Assembly (NCBI RefSeq): GCF_002105155.1
Contig: NW_019028987.1
Span: 488,501 to 552,500 of the forward strand
Direction: 5' to 3'
Length of the DNA: 64,000 nt
Origin: Lobosporangium transversale
Taxonomy: Eukaryota > Mortierellomycota > Mortierellomycetes > Mortierellales > Mortierellaceae
Under the pieces are notes generated by a model. The model was not told where the DNA came from, searched no databases, and was given only the letters and a program-made list of their open reading frames with translations. Shown here piece by piece: positions 54,249 through 64,000 of the stretch. Each line of letters starts with the position of its first letter. The stretch's first letter is position 1. Made by a program: the position numbers and the translations under genes.

Positions 54249-54849
54249 TTTTTTTTTTTTTCTTTTCTTTTTCTTTATAACTTAATGGCGAATGAGGAAG
54301 CGAATGAGTTGTAAAGGATGAAATGAGGGGAAGAGGGGAGGTGAATGGGAGAAGACACTTTAGACAACCCTTCGCGCCACGTGACATCATCCTTTTTTTC
54401 TCCACATTTTTCGGCCCTGTGTTCACTTCGGCTCTCTCTTGGTTGTCAGAATTACAATGTGGAGTAACAGTAATGGATCGGTGGACACTTTTAATAGTCA
54501 AAAGAGATAGAAACACCGACGGACAGTCCAGGAAGAGAAGAAAGTGAAATAAAAAAAAAAAACGCATTATCTCTGAATAATATCTAAAGATCCAAAAGTC
54601 TTTGGCAACAACCCGAATCGAACAGAACTTGAACCCTTGAACACATAGGATATTTGTAGAATGACACGCGCGGTTTAGGCCAGAGAAAGTCTGCAGGGTT
54701 CTTCCCCATGAGATCACTTTGTCACTTTGTACCATTTATAAATCTTTTTTTTTTTTTTTTTTTTTTGTCTTTCCCCATTCATTCTTTTCCTTCTCTCCTC
54801 TACTCTCTCCTCTCTTCTTTCCTCTCATTATTCCCCATCACTCGGCATA
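54249..54849. promoter_or_regulatory. Shared divergent promoter of the two leucine-catabolism genes
   Basis: 601 bp separate the start codons of the hydratase (minus) and the carboxylase subunit (plus). Pyrimidine-rich leaders flank both start codons (an A/G-rich block on plus at 54270-54350 is CT-rich in the sense of the minus-strand gene; CT-rich at 54748-54835). The frame of 54241-54735 on minus is open but low in coding character. Confidence 0.55.
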
Positions 54850-55394
54850 ATGAGCCACATCATTGACCCTTCTCACAGAAACCCCCCTCCCAACAGGAGA
54901 ACCAATGGGGACGAGTTCAGCTCGAAGCAGCCTAGTGTTGCCCCTCACCTTGGTCACTACACCAAAGCTGTAAAGACCAAAATCAACACAAAGTCTCCTG
55001 AATACATCGCCAACTATAAGGAGATGCTCGCGCTGGTCGACCAGCTCAATGAGCGTCTTCAGGAAGCTACTTTTCAAGGCGAGGACCGCCTCCTGGCTTT
55101 GCACCACAAGCGCGGATATCTCCTTGGTATATTTTTCATTGCAATCCTTGACAATTGCATTTTATCCATGTTTGATCCGAGATGTGCCTCTGACTTTTTT
55201 TTTTTTTTTTTTTTTTTATTTTTTTTATAGCCCGAGATCGTTTAGATTTACTCTTGGATGATGACTCTCCATTCCTTGAGCTCTGTCCTCTGGCTGGATA
55301 TGGTCAAGACGACATGACCGTTGGAGGTTCTCAAGTCGCCGGTATTGGTCTTGTTTGGTAAGATCATATTTACAATTGAACAAGTTATATACCC

Positions 55395-55425
<31 letters not shown>

Positions 55426-57194
55426 AAAAAAAAAGTATTACATTTTCTAACATTACATTTTCATTCATTTTCGTTACTTAACGTGTGCTCTGATAGCGGC
55501 GTTGAGTGTATGGTGTCCGCTAATATTCCAACTCTCCAAGGAGGCGCTTCCAATGCCACGACGTTGGCTCGTGGCGAGCGTCTTGGCCGTATTGCCTGGG
55601 AAAACCGTCTTCCACATATCCAATTGGTCCAATCAGTAAGTGAATGCATCAATGTATTGAAAAGTGCTCCAGGCATGTTTAAACTACAGTGGTTCAAATT
55701 TTCATATTTTGTACTACCTCTCGCTGTTACGCGTCGTTGGCTATAATCCTTGTGCGAAATAGGCTGGTGCAAACTTGGCCCAGCAGTCCCGCGTATTTCA
55801 CCCAGGCGGTGCTGTCTTCCGCCATTTAGCAGAGAGGTAAGCTGAGTCTCAATCAACAGCATTTCAGACAATGTCGTACACGTTCCACGCGCTCTCTGTT
55901 TTAATTCTCTTTTTTTAATTCTCTTTTTTTTTTTTTTTATTTTTTATTTTTTATTTTTTTATATAAATATATTTTTTTTCTTCATAGATCCAAGGCCGGC
56001 TTACCCTCAGTCGCTGTTGTGTTTGGAAACTCCACTGCTGGTGGCGCTTACATCCCAGGGATGAGTGACTATAGCATTATGGTCAAGGTAATAATCGAGA
56101 CGGCATTGTTATTCTATTTTATTGTTTTCTTGTTACTTGGAGCGGGCTTAAATGCTTGGGTTCTAAATGTGTATTCATGATGTGAACAGGGTAAAGCTCA
56201 AGTCTTTTTGGGTGGACCTCCACTGGTCAAGATGGCCACAGGAGAGATTACTGATGCCGAGTCGCTCGGAGGGGCCGATATGCACAGCCGTAAGTCTGGA
56301 GTGTCAGATCAACTGGCCATGGATGAGTATCACGCAATTGCCATGGCCCGAGAATTCGTGTCTGGGCTCAACTGGACTAAGCAGGGCCAGTTACCCATCC
56401 GCCACTTGAAGGGGCTCTTTGATCAGCCTTTGTACGACCCTGACGAGATTTTGGGTATTGTTAGTGCCAACATCCGTATTCCCTTTGATGCACTCGAAGT
56501 TATCATTCGTTTGGTCGACGGCTCTCGTTTTACGCAGTTCAAGCCTTTGTATGGACCGAACTTGATCTGTGGTTGGGCTACGATCCACGGTATCCCTGTC
56601 GGTATTCTTGCCAACAACAATGTTATTTTCCCACCAGAGGCCAACAAGGCAACACAGTTCATCCAGCTGTGTAACATGCGTGATACACCGATCCTGTATC
56701 TTCATAATATCACTGGTTTTATGGTCGGGAAGAAGTATGAGGAAGAGGGTATCATCAAGGCTGGATCACGATTCATTAATGCGGTATCGAATTCGCAAGT
56801 GCCTTGTATTACGATTGTGATGGGAGCTAGTTATGGTGCGGGCAACTATGCCATGGCTGGACGTGCATATAACCCACGGTTTTTGTTCTCGTGGCCAAAC
56901 AGCAGATGCTCTGTGATGGGAGCAGAACAGTTGACGGGAGTGCTCGATATTGTGATGCGCGACTCGGCCAAGAAGAAGGGGAAGGCGATTGATGAAGAGA
57001 TGGCCAAGGCCTCGATGGCGATGTTCCAGGAGATGGTTGAAAACGAATCGGATGTATACTGGACCAGCTCAAGATGTATTGATGATGGTGTCATCGATCC
57101 ACGAGAGACACGCACCATTCTAGGCTTCTGTTTATCGGTGTGCTACAACACTGAGGTCAAGGGTGGCAACCTCTACGGAGTCTCGCGTATGTAA
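54850..57194 (+). CDS. Methylcrotonyl-CoA carboxylase beta subunit (carboxyltransferase)
   Basis: Six exons 54850-55126, 55231-55357, 55497-55635, 55763-55836, 55988-56087 and 56190-57194, total 573 aa, close to the usual 560. Carboxyltransferase motifs run throughout: [121 protein letters not shown] and [12 protein letters not shown]. It transfers CO2 from biotin of the alpha subunit (not in this window) to 3-methylcrotonyl-CoA. Unlike mitochondrial orthologues, the N-terminus ([18 protein letters not shown]) is not a classical amphipathic presequence, and the C-terminus is SRM, which fits the PTS1 consensus. A related acyl-CoA carboxylase specificity cannot be excluded. Confidence 0.9.
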
Positions 57195-57525
57195 TTTTTT
57201 GAAGTTTGAGCTTTTGTATCTCTGATTGAGGATTTCTAGTCCAGAACAAGACATAAAATAAAGTTGTAGAAAAGGAAAAGGGAAAAAGCTATGCCATGCT
57301 ATGCCATGCTTTGCTTTGCTTTGCTTTGCTTTGATGTTGAAAGAGGACTGGTTTACCAAGACATTGAGGATTTATTAATTGGACAAAGGATGTCAAAGTC
57401 GAGGTTTATCGTGGCTGGTGCACAGTGTTGAATTTTTTCCAATTCCGAAAGGAAAGAAAAAAGACGGCGTCTGTCAAGAGTTTTCAAATTCTGCACTGCC
57501 GCACAAGTAGTGCCGTTGTTCTTAA

Positions 57526-57565
<40 letters not shown>

Positions 57566-59218
57566 TAAAGACAAACAGGGTCTAGGTTACAAAAAAAGAA
57601 AAAGGAAAAAGGAAAAAGGAAAAAGAAAAAAAAGAAAAAAAAAAAAGCATTGCCAGAGTCGAAGTTCATTATTTCCAGAGTCGAGGGCCCCCCTTAGTGG
57701 GTAGTGAAAAGAAACTATTGGGGGGGGGAGTCAAAAGGTGTTTCTGATTCGTGATCGTTGTAGAGGCAGTTACGGCCATGATAGTGAGGTGAGTTTATGA
57801 GTTTGTGTAAGATTGTGGCAGTTCTGGTTTATTTTGAGCTGAGGCTGTGATTGAAGAACAGTCTGCAAGAAGCGGGTAAGGGATGCAATGGCAGTAAAGA
57901 TGGATTTAAATTTTAAAAAAGTTTTGTTTAGGAGGATATTGATTAGTCACTTTCAAACAGGGGAGATGAGCAAAGACATTGCCTTGACTTTAAACAGAGA
58001 GTGATAAGAGCAGAATGAAATAAATGGAATACGTGGCACAATCTAATGCAAGCACATGCGTTTCTTGATATTTTGTGTTATTTGTATAGAGCTGAATACA
58101 CCTTACATTTGTACGATGCATTTGTCCACGGACTGAGGACTTGTGGATGTAAACATGTTTGTTTGTGTACATGTACATATTATTGCCATTAGACTAATTG
58201 GTTCAGGTCGACGGTGGGACTTGGTTTATCCAAAAGGTTTTTCTTTTTTCTTGATTCAACTTGCAATCCATCGATCAGGACGATCTTTATAATAATCAGT
58301 TCAAGCAAGACAAAAGATAAATAGAGGCAAGCAAAAAGCAAGAGGCAAAATAACGCATGCACGGGATGTGCTGGGATTATCACAACGAATGCACTTTCAG
58401 CCTGTTGCTTTGGTGCTGAGGGGGGGGGGGGGGGGAAAGGAAAAGGAGGATATTCAACATCCACATCCACACCCGAATCTTTTTTTCCTATACAACGTGT
58501 GAATAATTGTAATTTGACGGAGAGGGAAAATGGATTTGGTTTGGATCGATAAAGTCAATTCGAGCACTGATCATTCCACTCTGAATACACTCGACATGTT
58601 TATAAAAATACATGTACATGAATATATATATATATCTTGTTTACTAAATGCTATTGTATACATATTTACAATATTTGTATTATATACATATACATATACG
58701 TATATGTATAATCTCCCACAGGTGATGTTGTCTTTCTTTGTCTTTCGCTCCACTTTTCCACTTTTCTTTCTTTTCACTTTACTTTTCTTTCCCATCCACA
58801 TCCTACGCCATTCCGCTATTCCATTCCATTCCATCTCATCCCATCCTTCCTTTTTCCATTAAGGCATTAACGCTTATCCCTCTTTCTCCCCCATTTTAAA
58901 AGCTACTTGACCCCTTTGAATACATTTATTTTTTATTTTTTATTTTTTATTTTATATTTTTTATTATTTTTTTCTCTTCCTCCTCCTCCTCCTCCTCCCC
59001 CTCCTTTTTTTTTCTCTTTCCTTTCTCTACACCCTGTCTGTATGCATTGAGAAACCAGAGAACTAAAAGCTCTAGTCCGAAAGAAAAAGATCGATAGAAG
59101 GAGACAAAGAGACTAAAAAAGGATTTTGGGCTTTTTCTTTTCTTTTCTTTTCTTTTCTTCTATTTTTCTATTTTCTTCTTTCCTCAATTGCTCTTGCTTT
59201 TGCTTTTGCTTTACTTTT

Positions 59219-59255
<37 letters not shown>

Positions 59256-59274
59256 CTTCTCTTTCCCATCCTTA
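57195..59274. other. Two-kilobase intergenic region rich in simple repeats
   Basis: No gene supported. Contains A-runs (57540-57565, 57590-57645), a G-run at 58420-58435, TA-rich DNA (58620-58700), TTTTTTA repeats (58930-58965), CCT repeats (58979-59003), TTTTC and TTTTGC repeats, and a 30-nt T-run ending at 59251. The last 250 bp form a pyrimidine-rich promoter and leader for the bZIP gene. Confidence 0.5.
57288..57336. repeat. GCTATGCCAT and CTTTG tandem repeats
   Basis: Two copies of a CTATGCCATG unit pass directly into five copies of CTTTG, in the 3' flank of the carboxylase gene. Confidence 0.85.
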
Positions 59275-62029
59275 ATGGCTGCCATCAACACAACCTCCAC
59301 TGCCAACGCAGTTGATGCCAATATGGAAGACTCATCCCACATCTCCACGCCCGAGGAATCAATCCTGTCTTTCCTTACCACAGACTTTCTTGAATCCCAA
59401 ACAACCCATCCTTCTGATTTCGATCAACAGTTCTTTGACACGCTCCCAACTGACAATGACAACACTCTAAAGTACCAAGATCTCCTACACCCTCCCTCTC
59501 CACCGACCTCTGTTGGCACCTTCTCCGAATCCTCCGGCTCTCCTCAGCACTCCAACATGGACTCGTGCGACGAAGGCTCAACTTCAGACGTACCAATGGA
59601 CAGCACCTCACTCGAGTACTGGCAATACATTTATTCTGACCTCACCCCCAACTCGACCTTCCCCCTCCTGACAGACACTTCTCAACAGCAACAGCAACAG
59701 CAGCCCGGTGCTTGGCCAATCCTATCCAACGTTGATGGATCTTTATTACAGCCATCGGTCCTTGCATTCCCAACGGACGCTCTTCTCAACTCAAACAGTC
59801 CTCTTCATCCTAATAGCCCAGCCATTATCAACCCCACTATCGATACTTCGAACCCTGTTAATAACCGTACCAACACCAACACTCCACCTTCCCCTGCCTC
59901 CTCCGTCAAGACAGAGAAGAGAACAAAAAGAGCCAAGAAGCACTCTGCTCCCCCTCAGCCCGTACTAGCGCCCCTTGCCCCTCTAAAGCCTCTCATGCCC
60001 TTAGGCTCCCTAGCCCAGATAGCCCCCAATCCCGCACCACTCTCTCCACCCAACGAAGTCTTTATTAAAAAGTCGCCCTCACTCTCTCCCCGTATCATCG
60101 CTGCCCCTCCCCCACCACCTGCATCCAACAACACCAATGCTCTCCGCAGACCATCCATCATCCCCGCACCAGCCCAAAACGGCACCCGATCCAATCCTGT
60201 GCTCGTAAAGTCGACTCTCATCCCTGAGGAGAAACCACAATCGGAGGCGGCTTTGACTGCACAGGCCAAGCGACAGGAGCGTCTTATTAAAAACCGCGCC
60301 GCCGCTCTACTCTCCCGCAAACGCAAGCGCGAGCATATCAACTTACTTGAGACCCATACCGATCTTCTCAAGACCACGAACCAGGAATTGACCGAACGCG
60401 TCTCCGAGCTTGAAGAGAACGTCAGAGTGTTGACGACCGAGCGCGATACCGCCCGTGAGGAGCGTGACTCTGCGAGGAAAGAATGTGAATCACTCCAGCG
60501 CCAAATTAAAGTCCTTACTCATCATCAACCACAGACTGACGCCTTTCATATGGACATGGATCTGGAACGTAACATCCGCACCTCCGTCGATACAGATCGT
60601 GGACTCAACTCAAAGGCCACTGGTGTTGTCTTCATGGTAGGTCATCCTTCTTTATGGCCCTAATAATTTTTATATATACAAATGTATCTAAACTTGTCGT
60701 TATTACGATTATTATTATTATAATTATTGTCAATCCCTCCGTGAATCGTCATAGTATCCATCTCCTTTATACTGATAAAATATCAAAATTCCACCCCTTC
60801 TCGTCACTTTAGATCATTCTCTTTTCATTCGCATTATTCAATTTGCCAGGCGGTAAACTTGAAACGCTCATGGTCGGCGGATCTTTAGACCGCGCAAGAA
60901 TCGGCTCAAGGTAAGCTTGCAAATCCACTGCATTTGTTTGTAATAGGATATGAAAATCCAGTATAGCTCCCTTCATTTTATTCATTCATATTCTTAAAAA
61001 AAAAAAAAAAAAAAAAACTCCTCATCGTTTGCTTTATTTAGTATTGTTGGAAGAGCTCTTGGTTCATACAACAAGAACCCTACAATCTCTGGACAGGTCC
61101 GTGCTCCCCCCGCCAGCACACAAGAGCTCCAAAACATGACTGACTTGGTCGTATTTTCCGATAATCGCGCTTTGCAGACTTGGCTTGGACATCAACCCGT
61201 CACCGTCCCCTCTGACGTTGCGACTGGAGCATCCGATTCATCTTTGCCCATCACATCAAGCCCAGTGATCAATAAGGAGGCCATCAATGAGCCTGTCCCA
61301 GTTGTTGATTTAGATACAAAAAGTGTTGGTTTCTTGGCACAAAACCATGACCAATTACCTTGGACCCCGCCCCATATCCATCAGGAAATGAACGAGCCTG
61401 ATCGTGATGCCTGGTTGTACTGTTCCAATCTACTGTACTCGCTCCGTTCCTCAAGTGTGTCCAAGACCGGTGGTCCAGCCCAGGCTACGAATGGTGAGAT
61501 CCGTCGTCCTCGCATGTCGATCATCTCGCCTCTTGATGGAGTCATTGGATCTACTACCGACGCTAAAAAGGATCAATTGCCACCGTGGATGCCCAACTCA
61601 AACACTGCAGAGAACGGATCCGAACAGAGATATCTTCGTCTGGATGTCGAAGTCACGTCGTCCCGTGTGGTCAGTGGCAAGGGCTTGGAAGATCATGAGC
61701 AGGTGATCCGCTTCCCCATCATTCCCTTCAGTGTCTTTGATAACTCTACCACTAGTCTGGCATCCTCCAAAGTGGCTGCACCGACCCCTACCAACACCAT
61801 AGCCGATTCGCCCCAGAACAAGATCACCCGTCGTATTCGATCTAGCCGCGTTGATGCGCAAGGCAAGATCAGACGTACATATAATTCCAGGGTCCTCAAA
61901 CGTTCGAGCGCAGCGGCTGCAGCTGCTCAGGCAGCTTCAGAAGCGTTGCTTAGTCAGCAGTCCATGCCTTTGAGCTCTATTAAGGAAGAGCCTATAGAGG
62001 TATATATCAAGGCAGAGCCCATGGACTGA
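59275..62029 (+). CDS. Membrane-anchored bZIP transcription factor, ATF6-like
   Basis: Three exons 59275-60636, 60813-60910 and 61042-62029, total 815 aa. Residues 1-320 are acidic, then Pro/Ser-rich, a likely activation domain. The bZIP spans about 330-395: basic region QERLIKNRAAALLSRKRKRE, then a leucine-zipper heptad region (LLETHTDLLKTTNQELTERV). About 55 residues later a single hydrophobic segment GVVFMIILFSFALFNLPGG (about 449-467) crosses the exon 1/exon 2 junction. The remaining 348 residues would lie in the ER lumen; they include N-glycosylation sequons (NMT, NST) and end acidic (EVYIKAEPMD). The RLIKNR...SRKRK basic region, the spacing to the membrane helix and the Asn-x-Pro in that helix match animal ATF6-type stress sensors. 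Regulated proteolysis is inferred. Confidence 0.85.
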
Positions 62030-62395
62030 GAGGGTTTAATTCCTTCGTATGGCCCCAGTTTTGTCCAGAAGACAAACTTTCTTATTGTTGACCTAATCTG
62101 AAAAAAAAAAAAAAAAAAAAAAAAAGGTACGGATGAACAAAACAATAGACGTTGCCTCTTATAGAGACATCAAAGCACCATATAATCTTTTTGAACAATA
62201 TCATGAATAAAAATCTATACCCCACATCTATTTTCTATTTCTACTTTAAATTGATTCAAAAATAATTGATGATCATTAATAATTATATTTATGGTGTGTA
62301 GAAGGCATGTTGTATATAATAATATATATATATAAGTTCATTGCTGTGGCCAAAAACAAAACAAAATAAAAAAAAAAAGAAAAAGAAAGAACGAT

Positions 62396-63843
<1,448 letters not shown>

Positions 63844-64000
63844 GCTTTCTACGACGGTAAGAAGTAAACGGTAAGGTTAGGATCAAAGATGTTTTAGTGG
63901 AAGAAAAAAAGAAAGGAAGGGAAAGCATCTATAGCGATAAATAGTAAGGTAGAGCAGTCGTGAACAGCAGTAGACTAGGGGAACAAAAAAAAAAAAAAAA
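63844..64000. promoter_or_regulatory. Upstream region of the Siw14-like gene
   Basis: Purine-rich on the plus strand (63895-63930), hence CT-rich in the sense of the gene. It ends in an A-run at the window edge. Confidence 0.35.

Noticed and set aside
54580-54640. GTTCGATTCGGGT on the minus strand, similar to a tRNA T-loop
   Set aside because: No acceptor, D or anticodon stems can be built around it.

Overview
The window looks like nuclear DNA of an early-diverging filamentous fungus, most likely Mortierella-like (Mucoromycota in the broad sense). Genes are split by short GT-AG introns, mostly 44-290 nt. A- or T-runs of 15-40 nt fill introns and intergenic DNA. The gene set mixes fungal families (Zn2Cys6 and GATA regulators, Mdv1, Siw14) with families better known from animals (TMEM135, COA8, pICln, an ATF6-like membrane bZIP). 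Exon boundaries below were worked out by hand from splice sites, reading phase and family similarity, and every multi-exon model closes in frame. The genus is an inference.

Layout. 0-5.3 kb: 3' end of a lysine-rich protein, a KDEL-tailed protein disulfide isomerase (minus), a doubtful small gene and ribosomal protein eL42. 5.6-13 kb: a 1458-aa Zn2Cys6 regulator and a single-pass membrane SH3 protein, both minus. 13-25.5 kb: a repeat-rich island with almost no host genes. It holds a 5'-truncated LINE fragment, a cluster of TTTGGCAGCC inverted repeats, a tRNA-His(GTG) gene, a gag-only element bounded by two identical 131-bp direct repeats, and a nearly full-length but decayed APE-type LINE. 25.5-34.3 kb: an F-box protein, a two-finger GATA factor and a TMEM135 homologue. 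34.8-37.5 kb: weakly coding or empty DNA. 37.5-50.2 kb: an unbroken plus-strand run of a 1361-aa class II histone deacetylase, an Mdv1-type WD40 protein, an HXXXD-family acyltransferase with a changed active site, and pICln. 50.4-57.2 kb: a membrane protein with a PPxY motif, COA8, and a divergently transcribed pair (LiuC-like methylglutaconyl-CoA hydratase and methylcrotonyl-CoA carboxylase beta) that would catalyse consecutive steps of leucine breakdown. 59.3-63.9 kb: the ATF6-like bZIP and a Siw14 phosphatase.

Links between genes. The two leucine enzymes share a 601-bp divergent promoter. PDI and the membrane bZIP both point to ER proteostasis, but they are 56 kb apart and no co-regulation is visible. 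Mdv1, COA8 and TMEM135 relate to mitochondria or peroxisomes. The most notable observations are the ATF6-like factor, the acyltransferase lacking its catalytic histidine, the 350-residue insertion inside the deacetylase domain, the inverted-repeat cluster, and the gag-only element next to a tRNA gene.
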